Part shown: positions 33,864 through 47,351 of the stretch, piece after piece
Numbering within the stretch: the stretch's first letter is position 1
Layout of the letters: each line of letters opens with the position of its first letter
Origin: Streptococcus mitis
GTDB lineage: Bacteria; Bacillota; Bacilli; Lactobacillales; Streptococcaceae
NCBI RefSeq assembly: GCF_946190375.1
Contig: NZ_CAMIAF010000009.1
Location: 38,747-102,746 of the forward strand
Reading direction: 5' to 3'
Length of the DNA stretch: 64,000 nucleotides
Position numbers and translations under genes: made by a program
Notes under the pieces: generated by a model
Told to the model about the DNA's origin: nothing
Seen by the model: only the letters and a program-made list of their open reading frames with translations
Databases searched by the model: none

Positions 33864-35639
33864 ATGGAAAAAATATTTAACTATTTAAATTTATATCTAA
33901 AAAGTTTGAATTTTGTGTGGAAAACATCAAAGTCTATAATGTTGTGGATGATTTTAATGGTTCCTATACAATCTATTCTTCCTTCTATCAGTATTTTTAT
34001 TACTAACATAGTTGTCAATAAAATATCCTCTTTGAATTCCATAAATCTTACTATGCTTATTGCGGTTTGGGGGGTATCTTTCTTTCTTAACAATCTAATA
34101 TCCCCACTGCTCGTGATGATACAAGGTCGCATGACTGATTTATTGACGTATCAATTAAATACGGAGTTGATGCGTAAATCAGAGAGATTACAGAATATTA
34201 GTTATTTTGAAGATAGCGAATTCTATAACGATATACAGTTGCTTAGTTCAGAAGCAAGTTGGCGTCCAGTAAATTTATTAGTATTTGGAACTAGCCTTAT
34301 CTCCAACGCAATTGTATTTGCTTCTATGCTGTTAATGGTTAGCTCTGTGAATATACTAGTAAGTTTACTACTGTTTGTTGTATTGATTCCACAAGGTATC
34401 ATAGCTTATAGAATCCAGCAACAGGCATTTGAAACACTTGTGTCTAATAGTGAAGAATCTCGTAAGTTAGATTATTATAGTCAGGTTCTTTTGAGTAACA
34501 ATCACATTAAAGATATTCGGCTTTATAATTTATATTTCTTTTTTATTACAAAATATACAGATGTATTTACATCAATAACTGACAAGCTCCAAGTTGATCG
34601 GAGAAAAAAATTTACCAATTCAGCTTTATTTATAACTCTTAATAGTATCGTCATAATTTTAATGTTTGGATATGTTATTATTCAAATCAAAAAAGGTGTT
34701 TTAGATTTAGGTGTTATTTTTGTGTTTTCTACTAGTATTATCTACTCAATAAATAGTATGGCTAGACTTGTAGAAGATAGTTCACTCCTCTATGACACTC
34801 TCCTCTACATGGAAAACTTTTTTAAGTTTATTGAAATTGAAGATGAGCTAAGTACAGAAGTACCAATTACTAAAACTGAAAATAATTTTGGTGATGATAT
34901 CATAGAATTTAGAAATGTTAACTTTTCTTATTCAAACAATTCTGATTTGGTATTAAGTAACGTTAGCTTTAAAATAGCTGAGGGAGAGAAAATTGCAATA
35001 GTTGGGGAAAATGGAGCTGGAAAAACGACTCTAGTCAAATTGCTATGTGCTTTCTATCCTAACTATTCGGGTGATATAATAGTAAACAATAAGTCACTTA
35101 GAGAATATGAATTGACAGATTATAGAAAGCAGATTACTTCAATTTTCCAAGATTTTTCTAAATTTGACATTTCATTAAGAGAGAATGTTGCACTGTCCGA
35201 TTTATCTAGGATATTTAAAAATGAAGATATAACTAAAGCGCTTGATAAAGGTCGGTTTAATATAAAAGATATGTCATTAGACCAAGTTTTGGGAAGAAAA
35301 TTTGATGGTGGGAAAGAATTATCTGGCGGGGAGTGGCAGAAAGTTGCACTGTCAAGAGCGTTTTTTTCAAATGCACCAATCTTAATATTAGATGAGCCGA
35401 CGGCATCAATTGATGCCAAAGCAGAATATGAATTATTTCAAGATTTTCTGCAATTGACACAAGGAAAAACTGTTTTCTATATTACTCACAGACTTGCGAG
35501 TGTAAAATTTGCTGATAAAATTTTGGTGTTAAAATCCGGAGAAATTCATTCATTCGGAACTCATAATGAGTTAATGAATAAGGATGAGTATTATAGAAAA
35601 TTGTATAAAATGCAATCGTCAATGTACGCTGAAGAATAG
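33864..35639 (+). CDS. ABC exporter (fused permease-ATPase)
   Basis: 591 aa from the ATG at 33864 (a TTG two codons earlier is less likely). Six transmembrane helices lie in the first 300 residues; the ATPase has GENGAGKTT (Walker A), LSGGEWQKVALSRAFF (signature), LILDEPTASID (Walker B) and the H-loop ITHRLAS. No C39 peptidase domain. The type is that of peptide or drug exporters. It is 20 bp ahead of an ABC-F gene. Cargo unknown; a pheromone-induced antimicrobial or a stress compound is possible. Confidence 0.9.
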   Translation: MEKIFNYLNLYLKSLNFVWKTSKSIMLWMILMVPIQSILPSISIFITNIVVNKISSLNSINLTMLIAVWGVSFFLNNLISPLLVMIQGRMTDLLTYQLNTELMRKSERLQNISYFEDSEFYNDIQLLSSEASWRPVNLLVFGTSLISNAIVFASMLLMVSSVNILVSLLLFVVLIPQGIIAYRIQQQAFETLVSNSEESRKLDYYSQVLLSNNHIKDIRLYNLYFFFITKYTDVFTSITDKLQVDRRKKFTNSALFITLNSIVIILMFGYVIIQIKKGVLDLGVIFVFSTSIIYSINSMARLVEDSSLLYDTLLYMENFFKFIEIEDELSTEVPITKTENNFGDDIIEFRNVNFSYSNNSDLVLSNVSFKIAEGEKIAIVGENGAGKTTLVKLLCAFYPNYSGDIIVNNKSLREYELTDYRKQITSIFQDFSKFDISLRENVALSDLSRIFKNEDITKALDKGRFNIKDMSLDQVLGRKFDGGKELSGGEWQKVALSRAFFSNAPILILDEPTASIDAKAEYELFQDFLQLTQGKTVFYITHRLASVKFADKILVLKSGEIHSFGTHNELMNKDEYYRKLYKMQSSMYAEE

Positions 35640-35659
35640 TTTGAAATATAGGAGCTGAT

Positions 35660-37060
35660 ATGGAAGTTCTCCGCATGAAAAATATCGAAAAACAAATTAA
35701 TTCACGACATATCCTTCAAATACCTGAGTTAATTCTTCATCATGGTGAACGGATAGGAATTGTAGGGAGTAATGGTGTAGGAAAAACAACTTTGCTAAGA
35801 ATGATTATCCAGGAAGATATTGATTACAAAGGTATGATAACAGTGAATGGAGATATTGCTTATGTTCCTCAAGTTAAGGAGATTAGAGATGGATCAGGAG
35901 GAGAGATTTCTTTAAAGTTATTAAAGGAGGCCTTTTCTTCAAGACCCTCTATACTAATTTTAGATGAGCCGACATCTCATTTGGATCAGCATAATGTTCA
36001 ATGGTTAATCCATAGAATATCGAAATTTGATGGTACAATAATTTTGGTTAGCCACGATCGTTTTTTACTAGACAATATTATAGAAAAAATTGTTTTCATT
36101 GAAAGGAGTCAAATAGGAGTTTTCAAAGGAAATTTTACGGAATTTGAAAATGAAAGAAATCAAATAGAAGAGCAATGTTGGAAAAATATTGCTCAATATA
36201 ACAATGAAGTGGCTAGGTTAACTAAAGAATTAGAAAATAAAAAGATAAGATCAAAAAAAATTAGTAAGAAAAGTTCTAATAGAATCAGCAACTCAGACTG
36301 GAAAGCGCGTTCAAAATTGGGGAGCTACGATAGTCAAGAAAAAGCCATGGCCAAATCAGCCAAAGCTATTGAAAAAAGATTAAGTAGATTGACTGCACCT
36401 TCCCGACCTTCACCTAAAACACAAATTAAGTTTAAAACAATAAGCTCCACATTAGAGTATTCTTCTAATACAATGATCGAATTAAAAGAAAGCAAGATAA
36501 GTACAAATTTTATAGATCTTTATATACCTCAAATAAAAATGAGGTTTGGAGAAAAATGGTTGTTAACTGGAAGAAATAAATCTGGAAAGACTACATTATT
36601 AAAAAGTATAGTAAATCAAGAAATAGATGGATATTTTTCAAAAGGTTTAAAAATTGGGTATTTTAGTCAAGAATTAAATACACTAGACCAAGATAAAACA
36701 CTCTTTGATAATATATATGAAACAAGTAGTCATAATAAACAATTAATTATAAACTTTCTTGCAATGCTAGATTTAAAATTTGATAAAATATTTGTTCCGT
36801 TTGGCAAGCTCTCTGGGGGTGAGCAAGTTAAAGGCCAACTTGCATCAGTCCTTCTGAGCGATTCAAATTTTCTTATTTTAGATGAACCAACAAACTTTCT
36901 TGATATTACCTCACTTAATGCACTAGAAAAATTCTTATTAAGTTATCCAGGTTCGATACTTTTGGTTTGTCATGACACATATTTTCAAGAAAGATTACAT
37001 TTTAAAAAGTTATGCATTCTAAATAACAACTTGCTTCTAGAGGATTACTTTGAAGATTGA
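35660..37060 (+). CDS. ABC-F ATPase, resistance-like
   Basis: 466 aa, two ATPase domains and no membrane segment. Walker A: GSNGVGKTT and GRNKSGKTT; signatures: GSGGEISLK (degenerate first) and LSGGEQVKG; both DEPT motifs are intact. The linker between domains (about residues 170-270) is long, basic and coiled-coil, as in ABC-F proteins that enter the ribosome and displace antibiotics. Here it may give self-protection linked to the exporter or sense translation stress. It is smaller than typical EttA. Confidence 0.85.
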   Translation: MEVLRMKNIEKQINSRHILQIPELILHHGERIGIVGSNGVGKTTLLRMIIQEDIDYKGMITVNGDIAYVPQVKEIRDGSGGEISLKLLKEAFSSRPSILILDEPTSHLDQHNVQWLIHRISKFDGTIILVSHDRFLLDNIIEKIVFIERSQIGVFKGNFTEFENERNQIEEQCWKNIAQYNNEVARLTKELENKKIRSKKISKKSSNRISNSDWKARSKLGSYDSQEKAMAKSAKAIEKRLSRLTAPSRPSPKTQIKFKTISSTLEYSSNTMIELKESKISTNFIDLYIPQIKMRFGEKWLLTGRNKSGKTTLLKSIVNQEIDGYFSKGLKIGYFSQELNTLDQDKTLFDNIYETSSHNKQLIINFLAMLDLKFDKIFVPFGKLSGGEQVKGQLASVLLSDSNFLILDEPTNFLDITSLNALEKFLLSYPGSILLVCHDTYFQERLHFKKLCILNNNLLLEDYFED

Positions 37061-37146
37061 TTGACTAAGCTAAATAGGTGAACCATTTTATTTTTTTGAT
37101 AGCTAATCAATATCCATGATGTAAAAAGCAGCGTAAAATCGACGCA

Positions 37147-37170
37147 CACCCGCATAGCGGGTGTTTTTTT
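37147..37170 (+). terminator. Terminator of the phrA-to-ABC-F operon
   Basis: CACCCGC/GCGGGTG with an ATA loop and T7. It marks the end of the accessory locus. Confidence 0.9.
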
Positions 37171-37213
37171 GTCTCGCACCTAACGGAGCGAGACGGACTA
37201 ATAGTCACATAAT

Positions 37214-37259
37214 CAAAAAACGCACCATATCAAAAACTAAAAAGTTTGATATCATGCGT
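37214..37259 (-). terminator. Terminator of ndk
   Basis: CGCATGATATCAAAC and TTTGATATGGTGCG pair around a TTTTTAG loop, followed by T6 on the minus strand. Between this and 37170 there is only spacer. Confidence 0.75.
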
Positions 37260-37331
37260 CATGTCTTAAAATACTTGACTATACTTTCTATTCAAATGAG
37301 CTTTTAACCAATTGATTGAGCCAATCCACTC

Positions 37332-37745
37332 TTAAAACCAAAGAGCAATTTCTCTCTTAGCTGACTCTTCTGAATCTGAACCATGTACAACATTTTGAAT
37401 AGCTTGGTTTTCTCCAGCAGCTCTTGCAAAATCACCTCGAATAGTTCCTGGTAAAGCTTCTTCTGGACGAGTTGCACCCATCATGGTCCGCCAAGTTTCG
37501 ATTACTTTGGGACCAGAAATGACACCCACAAGAACCGGTCCTGAAGTCATAAATTCACGAATCGGTGGGTAAAAACTCTGACCAACCAAGTCCTGATAGT
37601 GCTGGTCAATCAACTCTTCTGAAACCTTTGTACGCAACTCCAATTTTTCGATTGTCAATCCACGTTGTTCGATGCGTTTCAACACCTCACCCACTAATCC
37701 TCTTTTTACACCGTCTGGTTTAATGATAAAAAATGTTTGTTCCAT
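37332..37745 (-). CDS. ndk: Nucleoside diphosphate kinase
   Basis: 137 aa from [17 protein letters not shown] with aaaggag 7 bp upstream; a longer start runs into a BOX element and is rejected. The active-site His is in NVVHGSDS. It converts NDPs to NTPs. Upstream of rpoC by about 215 bp, in the same orientation, with a BOX between. Confidence 0.96.
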   Translation of the reverse strand: MEQTFFIIKPDGVKRGLVGEVLKRIEQRGLTIEKLELRTKVSEELIDQHYQDLVGQSFYPPIREFMTSGPVLVGVISGPKVIETWRTMMGATRPEEALPGTIRGDFARAAGENQAIQNVVHGSDSEESAKREIALWF

Positions 37746-37775
37746 ACTTGTCTCCTTTGTCAGCTTCTTTCTTTT

Positions 37776-37880
37776 ATACTCTTCGAAAATCAAATTCAAA
37801 CCACGTCAACTTCGCCTTGCCGTACTCAAGTACAGCCTGCGGCTAGTTTTCTAGTTTGCTCTTTGATTTTCATTGAGTAT
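37776..37880 (+). repeat. BOX element 2
   Basis: From ATACTCTTCGAAAATCAAA (boxA) to CTTTGATTTTCATTGAGTAT (boxC), containing CTTCGCCTTGCCGTA. It is inserted just upstream of ndk, so it forms part of its promoter region. Confidence 0.92.
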
Positions 37881-37959
37881 TATTTTACCACATTTTATGG
37901 AAAAATGGAGAAAGTTTTCAGAAAAGAGAAAGAGAACCCGAAGGCTCTCTCATCTGCTT

Positions 37960-40900
37960 TTATTCTACTGTTTCTTCCACAGTTTCAACGGCAGTATCCA
38001 CAACTACTTCTGTTGTTTCTTCATTTCCTTCTTCCTCTACTGGAGGATTAAGGTATTCTTCTTCGTTGATAGCATGTGGTTCAAGGTTACGATAGCGAGC
38101 CATACCAGTACCTGCTGGGATGATCTTACCGATGATAACATTTTCCTTGAGTCCAAGAAGATGGTCTTTCTTACCACGGATAGCCGCATCTGTAAGGACA
38201 CGAGTTGTTTCCTGGAAGGAAGCCGCTGACAAGAAACTGTTGGTTTCAAGTGAGGCTTTGGTAATTCCCATAAGGACTGGACGACCTGTCGCTGGAACTC
38301 CACCTGCGATAAGGACATCTTTGTTAGCATCTGTAAAGTCATTGATATCCATGAGGGTACCCATGAGAAGATCTGTGTCACCTGGATCCATGACACGTAC
38401 TTTACGGATCATTTGACGAACCATTACCTCGATGTGTTTGTCACCGATTTCTACCCCTTGGCTACGGTAAACTTTTTGTACTTCACCAAGAAGGTAAGTT
38501 TCTACTGACAAGACATCGCGAACTGCAAGGAGACGTTTTGGTTGGATAGAACCTTCTGTAAGAGCAGCACCACGCGCTACTTGGTCCCCAACTTCGACAC
38601 GCATACGAGCTGTAAATGGAACGACATATTCACCTTCGCCAGTTTCACCCTTAACAAAGACTTTCTTAGTACGAGTTGATGCATCTTCTTCGATAGCCGT
38701 AACTTGTCCTTTAACCTCTGTGATAACCGCTTCCCCTTTAGGATTACGGGCTTCAAAGATTTCTTGGACACGAGGAAGACCCTGAGTGATATCGGTATTT
38801 GAGGCAACCCCACCCGTGTGGAAGGTACGCATTGTAAGCTGTGTACCAGGTTCCCCGATAGATTGGGCAGCGATTGTACCAACTGCTTCACCAACTTCAA
38901 CTGCATCACCAGTCGCCAAGTTGATACCGTAACAGTGACGGCAAACACCATGACGAGTGTTACATGTAAATACAGAGCGGATAGTCACTTCTTCCACACC
39001 AGCGTTGACAATTTCACGCGCCTTGTCTTCTGTAATCAACTCATTTGGACCGATAATCACTGCACCAGTTTCTGGATGTTTAACAGTTTTCTTAGTGTAA
39101 CGACCATTGAGACGCTCTTCGAGTGACTCGATCATTTCTTTTCCTTCTGCGATAGAGCGGATCAAGAGACCACGATCTGTTCCACAGTCGTCCTCACGGA
39201 TGATAACGTCTTGGGCAACGTCAACCAAACGACGAGTCAAGTAACCTGAGTCGGCTGTCTTAAGGGCCGTATCGGTCATACCTTTACGGGCACCGTGAGT
39301 TGAAAAGAACATTTCGAGTACTGACAAACCTTCGCGGAAGTTTGAAAGGATTGGCAATTCCATGATACGTCCGTTCGGAGCCGCCATCAGACCACGCATA
39401 CCGGCAAGCTGTGAGAAGTTTGAGATGTTACCACGGGCTCCAGAGTCCATCATCATAACGATTGGGTTCTTAGGATCTTGGTTGGCAATCAAACGTTTCT
39501 CTAGTTTTTCACGGGCAGCACGCCATTCAGCTGTAACAGCATTGTAACGCTCGTCGTCTGTGATCATACCACGACGGAATTGTTTTGTGATTTGTTCTAC
39601 ACGTTTGTGTGATTCTTCAATGATTTCAGCCTTGTCATCAACGACTGGGATATCGGCAATACCCACTGTCAATCCTGCAAGAGTTGAGTGGTGGTAACCG
39701 AGGTTCTTCATGCGGTCAAGTAGGGCAGAAGTTTCTGTCGTACGGAAACGTTTGAAGATTTCAGCGATGATATTTCCAAGGTTTTTCTTCTTGAATGGAG
39801 GGTTGAGTTCAAGATTGCTGATAGCTTCCTTGATATTTCCACCAAGTGGCAAGAAGTATTTAGCTGGAACGCCTTCTGTCAAGTTGGCATTATTTGGTTC
39901 TTGCAAGTATGGTAGCCCCTCTGGCATGATGTCGTTGAAGAGGATTTTACCAACTGTTGTGAGCAAGACCTTATGTTTTTGCTCTTCTGTCCAAGGCTTG
40001 TTGAGGCTGTCTGTTGCGATACCAACACGTGAGTGGAGGTGAACATAACCATTACGGTAAGCCATAACCGCTTCGTCACGGTCTTTGAAGACCATTCCTT
40101 CACCTTCACGACCAGCTTCTTCCATAGTCAAGTAGTAGTTACCCAAAACCATGTCCTGAGACGGAGTAACAACTGGTTTACCATCTTTCGGGTTCAAGAT
40201 GTGCTCAGCAGCTAGCATCAAGATACGAGCTTCTGCTTGGGCTTCTTCTGAAAGCGGTACGTGGATGGCCATTTGGTCCCCGTCAAAGTCGGCATTGTAG
40301 GCTTCACAGACAAGCGGGTGCAAGCGAAGGGCCTTACCATCAATCAAGACTGGCTCGAAGGCTTGGATACCCAAACGGTGAAGGGTCGGTGCGCGGTTCA
40401 AAAGCACTGGGTGTTCTTTAATCACTTCTTCAAGAATATCCCAGATACGCTCATCTCCGCGTTCCACCAAGCGTTTAGCTGCTTTGACGTTTTGCACGAT
40501 ATCACGGGCAACGATTTCACGCATCACGAATGGTTTAAAGAGTTCGATAGCCATTTCACGTGGCACACCACATTGGTACATCTTAAGCGTTGGACCAACG
40601 GCGATAACGGAACGTCCTGAGAAGTCAACACGTTTACCGAGCAAGTTTTGACGGAAGCGTCCTTGTTTACCTTTAAGCATGTGACTCAATGATTTCAGTG
40701 GACGGCTACCTGGTCCTGTGATTGGACGACCACGACGACCATTGTCAATCAAAGCGTCAACTGCTTCTTGAAGCATACGCTTCTCATTTTGAACGATAAT
40801 ACCTGGTGCATTCAACTCAAGCAAACGAGCCAAACGGTTGTTACGGTTGATAACACGGCGGTAAAGGTCATTCAAGTCAGATGAGGCAAAACGGCCACCA

Positions 40901-41637
40901 TCCAACTGCAACATTGGACGAAGATCTGGTGGAATAACCGGAAGGATGTTAAGAATCATCCATTCAGGTTTGTTTCCAGACTTGTAAAAGGCATCCAAAA
41001 CATCCAAACGACGGATTGCTTTGACACGTTTTTGTCCAGTAGCTGTTTTCAACTCTTCTTTGAGTTCAGCAATTTCTTTTTCAAGATCTACTTGTTTTAA
41101 AAGGTCTTGGATAGCTTCGGCACCCATCTTGGCAACGAATGATCCATAACCGTATTCACGCAAGCGCTCACGGTATTCGCGCTCTGTCATGATAGACTTG
41201 TGCTCAAGTGGTGTATCCTTAGGATCAATCACCACATAAGCCGCAAAGTAGATAACTTCCTCGAGGGCACGAGGGCTCATATCAAGGGTCAAGCCCATAC
41301 GGCTGGGAATCCCCTTGAAGTACCAGATGTGAGATACAGGAGCTTTCAATTCGATATGTCCCATACGCTCACGACGAACTTTCGTACGCGTTACTTCAAC
41401 CCCACAACGGTCACAAACAATTCCTCTATAACGAATGCGTTTGTACTTACCACAAGCACATTCCCAGTCTTTTGTAGGTCCAAAGATAACTTCATCAAAG
41501 AGACCTTCACGTTCTGGTTTCAAGGTACGGTAATTGATTGTTTCAGGTTTTTTGACTTCTCCATAAGACCATGAACGGACTTTACTTGGAGAAGCTAGGG
41601 TGATTTGCATACTTTTAAAACGATTTACATCAACCAC
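37960..41637 (-). CDS. rpoC: RNA polymerase beta-prime subunit
   Basis: 1225 aa. The metal-binding catalytic motif [10 protein letters not shown], the N-terminal zinc finger ([19 protein letters not shown]) and the trigger loop/bridge helix [19 protein letters not shown] are all present. The acidic C-terminal tail is typical of streptococci. It follows rpoB by 32 bp in one operon. Confidence 0.99.
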   Translation of the reverse strand: MVDVNRFKSMQITLASPSKVRSWSYGEVKKPETINYRTLKPEREGLFDEVIFGPTKDWECACGKYKRIRYRGIVCDRCGVEVTRTKVRRERMGHIELKAPVSHIWYFKGIPSRMGLTLDMSPRALEEVIYFAAYVVIDPKDTPLEHKSIMTEREYRERLREYGYGSFVAKMGAEAIQDLLKQVDLEKEIAELKEELKTATGQKRVKAIRRLDVLDAFYKSGNKPEWMILNILPVIPPDLRPMLQLDGGRFASSDLNDLYRRVINRNNRLARLLELNAPGIIVQNEKRMLQEAVDALIDNGRRGRPITGPGSRPLKSLSHMLKGKQGRFRQNLLGKRVDFSGRSVIAVGPTLKMYQCGVPREMAIELFKPFVMREIVARDIVQNVKAAKRLVERGDERIWDILEEVIKEHPVLLNRAPTLHRLGIQAFEPVLIDGKALRLHPLVCEAYNADFDGDQMAIHVPLSEEAQAEARILMLAAEHILNPKDGKPVVTPSQDMVLGNYYLTMEEAGREGEGMVFKDRDEAVMAYRNGYVHLHSRVGIATDSLNKPWTEEQKHKVLLTTVGKILFNDIMPEGLPYLQEPNNANLTEGVPAKYFLPLGGNIKEAISNLELNPPFKKKNLGNIIAEIFKRFRTTETSALLDRMKNLGYHHSTLAGLTVGIADIPVVDDKAEIIEESHKRVEQITKQFRRGMITDDERYNAVTAEWRAAREKLEKRLIANQDPKNPIVMMMDSGARGNISNFSQLAGMRGLMAAPNGRIMELPILSNFREGLSVLEMFFSTHGARKGMTDTALKTADSGYLTRRLVDVAQDVIIREDDCGTDRGLLIRSIAEGKEMIESLEERLNGRYTKKTVKHPETGAVIIGPNELITEDKAREIVNAGVEEVTIRSVFTCNTRHGVCRHCYGINLATGDAVEVGEAVGTIAAQSIGEPGTQLTMRTFHTGGVASNTDITQGLPRVQEIFEARNPKGEAVITEVKGQVTAIEEDASTRTKKVFVKGETGEGEYVVPFTARMRVEVGDQVARGAALTEGSIQPKRLLAVRDVLSVETYLLGEVQKVYRSQGVEIGDKHIEVMVRQMIRKVRVMDPGDTDLLMGTLMDINDFTDANKDVLIAGGVPATGRPVLMGITKASLETNSFLSAASFQETTRVLTDAAIRGKKDHLLGLKENVIIGKIIPAGTGMARYRNLEPHAINEEEYLNPPVEEEGNEETTEVVVDTAVETVEETVE

Positions 41638-41669
41638 TATTTCTTCCCTTTCTATTCTAAGTGAACTGC

Positions 41670-45281
<3,612 letters not shown>

Positions 45282-45433
45282 GATGATTCTCCTTTGTAAA
45301 TAAGTTCCAAGCCTTATCAATCAGGCTTTCTAATCGTCATATGGTTGTAAAACCCCTATCACCGTGTCCCTTTGATAAATTTTCAGAATCTTTAAATCTT
45401 TGTTACAAGTACTCAAAATCCTGAAAAAAAGCA

Positions 45434-45478
45434 CAAAAAGAGCAGCTAAATCTGACTTTTTCAGAAGATTTAACTGCT
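45434..45478 (-). promoter_or_regulatory. Stem-loop with T tract in the rpoB leader (possible attenuator)
   Basis: AGCAGTTAAATCTT and AGATTTAGCTGCT pair around a CTGAAAAAGTC loop, followed by T5 on the minus strand and a second T-rich stretch. It sits about 60 nt into the rpoBC leader, between promoter and start codon. A constitutive terminator there would silence an essential operon, so regulated attenuation is more likely. Confidence 0.6.
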
Positions 45479-45533
45479 GTGAGCCTTGTCTGGACAATAT
45501 TTCAGACAAAACCTACGACAAATGATTACTCAT

Positions 45534-45562
45534 ATTATACCCTATTTAGCTAGATTTTTCAA
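45534..45562 (-). promoter_or_regulatory. rpoBC promoter
   Basis: On the minus strand TTGAAA (45562-45557), a 17-bp spacer and TATAAT (45539-45534), about 250 bp before the rpoB start. The remaining leader to 45282 and the region 45563-45700 show no other feature. Confidence 0.8.
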
Positions 45563-45701
45563 GGGATTCTGTGGATTTTTGGTAAATTTTTTTCCTATAA
45601 AAAATTGAATTCAACTATTGCTTTACGAAGTTCATTTTCAGCCTAATTACCCAAAAGAATATAGTAAATTGGTTATCCTATTTTATCTTAGCCCATTTTC
45701 C

Positions 45702-45730
45702 TTGACTTTACTTGCCTTTTCTTTTAATAT
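45702..45730 (+). promoter_or_regulatory. Promoter of the Mga-like regulator gene
   Basis: TTGACT, a 17-bp spacer and TAATAT, followed by ATATAAGGAGG before the ATG at 45760. Confidence 0.7.
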
Positions 45731-45759
45731 ATATGTATAAATATATAAGGAGGTTTATT

Positions 45760-47238
45760 ATGGATATTTTGCTTTCTGAAACAGAACAGAATTTGCTAAT
45801 GTTACTGGAAGAACTAACCAAACACCAGGATTGGATACAAGATTCATCTTTGTCAGAAAATCTGAATCTGTCAGCAGAAGAATTGCAAGAACTCCTTTTT
45901 AAACTTGAGCAATTATTTCCTAACCTCCTTATTCGATCAACAAAAGAAGGTATTCAGTTGCGGTTTGAAGACCGAAACTCTTTAGACCCTAGGATTGCCA
46001 TCTTTGAACAATCTACAACCTACTCTTTTTTGAACCGTCTCTTTTTCAAAGAGGGACAATCACTTGACCAAATAGGTCAGGAACTTATGATTGGCTACGA
46101 ACAAGTTCAGGAAATCATCCAGCATCTAAATACTAAACTCCCGCAACATTATGGCATCAGCATACAACTTTCCCCTTTAGTCATGGAGGGAACAGAAGAG
46201 AACATTCGCGCCTTTTATCTAGACTATTTTAGCCAAAGTTACAGTTTTCTTGATTGGCCCTTTCCGTCTATTTCTGAAGAATCACTCACTCACTTGATTC
46301 AGCTATTTTTGAACGCCCAACAAGTTTCACTCACCCTCAGCAGTCTACGGCAAATCAAATATACCCTAGCTATCAATCTAGAGCGGTTTAATATGAGTCA
46401 TTTGATTGAAGATCCTACTCCCCTTTTAACCAGTCACTACAGCTCTCTCATGCAAATTCCGCAGTTTGAACAAGATATCAAAAAGCTGGCTAAAAAACTC
46501 CATTTTGAACCTACAAAGGAAACAATGGAACAGCTATTTTCAACACCAGCAAAGTCGCCTCAAATCACAAATAAACCTTGTAATGAAGCGATAGGAGACA
46601 TTCATCAGATTCAAAAATCCTATCGTTTATTGAGTCAAATTTTAGAAGAATTGGCTAAAGAATTTCACCTACAAATTGCAAATCGAGAAGAATTGATTTG
46701 GCTCCTCCACTACACTGCCCAAGCTGATTTTCTACACCCACTTAGCAACAAGTCTCTTGAAAAACAGAAGTCTCTACTTTTAACCAATTATCAAAAAGAA
46801 TTTCCAAAACTATTTGAAGTAAGTAAAAGTAAATTTCAGACGTATCTAGCTGAGATTGGTCTAGAGAGTCACCCAAGTAAGCTACAAGAGCTAGTTTATG
46901 CCTTTTCTATCCAAGGACAACGCATTTTAGTCCAATTACTTCAAAAGCTTCCCAAAATTCGTGTTTTGGTCATTAGTCATCTAGATAGTGAGCATGCACA
47001 AAACCTAATTGACACCCTTTCCCACTACGGTAACAATCTCTATCTATTTGACCCTTGGGAAAAGTCCAGTATCTCTTCCTCAATCTTCCATCAAATTCCA
47101 CACGATATTGTTATCACTACCTTCCCTGTTTCCAACTGTCCGAAACCCATTATTTGTAGTCGGAATCTTCCTACTGCAGAACTATTTCACCACCTCCACC
47201 TTTTGGGTTCACAAATTCATAAAGAAAGACTAGCTTAG
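45760..47238 (+). CDS. Mga-like transcriptional regulator
   Basis: 492 aa from MDILLSETEQN with ataaggagg 8 bp upstream; an in-frame start 16 codons earlier is rejected. N-terminal HTH_Mga (EQNLLMLLEELTKHQDW, and RLFFKEGQSLDQIGQELMI as second HTH), central PRD_Mga-like region and C-terminal EIIB-like domain. Such regulators control virulence and sugar genes according to PTS phosphorylation. It lies 113 bp upstream of spuA in the same orientation; spuA is a plausible but unproven target. Confidence 0.85.
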   Translation: MDILLSETEQNLLMLLEELTKHQDWIQDSSLSENLNLSAEELQELLFKLEQLFPNLLIRSTKEGIQLRFEDRNSLDPRIAIFEQSTTYSFLNRLFFKEGQSLDQIGQELMIGYEQVQEIIQHLNTKLPQHYGISIQLSPLVMEGTEENIRAFYLDYFSQSYSFLDWPFPSISEESLTHLIQLFLNAQQVSLTLSSLRQIKYTLAINLERFNMSHLIEDPTPLLTSHYSSLMQIPQFEQDIKKLAKKLHFEPTKETMEQLFSTPAKSPQITNKPCNEAIGDIHQIQKSYRLLSQILEELAKEFHLQIANREELIWLLHYTAQADFLHPLSNKSLEKQKSLLLTNYQKEFPKLFEVSKSKFQTYLAEIGLESHPSKLQELVYAFSIQGQRILVQLLQKLPKIRVLVISHLDSEHAQNLIDTLSHYGNNLYLFDPWEKSSISSSIFHQIPHDIVITTFPVSNCPKPIICSRNLPTAELFHHLHLLGSQIHKERLA

Positions 47239-47281
47239 TCGTAACAGAAAACCTGTTGCGATTTTCTTTTAGTTCAATTTC

Positions 47282-47320
47282 AAGAAAACGCTTGCATATT
47301 ATTTTACTAAGTGCTATACT
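47282..47320 (+). promoter_or_regulatory. spuA promoter with CcpA (cre) site
   Basis: -35 TTGCAT (47292-47297), a 17-bp spacer and -10 TATACT (47315-47320). The sequence AAGAAAACGCTTGCA (47282-47296) is close to the cre consensus and covers the -35, so CcpA would repress spuA when glucose is available. The short space before it holds no other feature. Confidence 0.75.
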
Positions 47321-47351
47321 GATATAGAAATTTATTGATTGGAGAATCATT

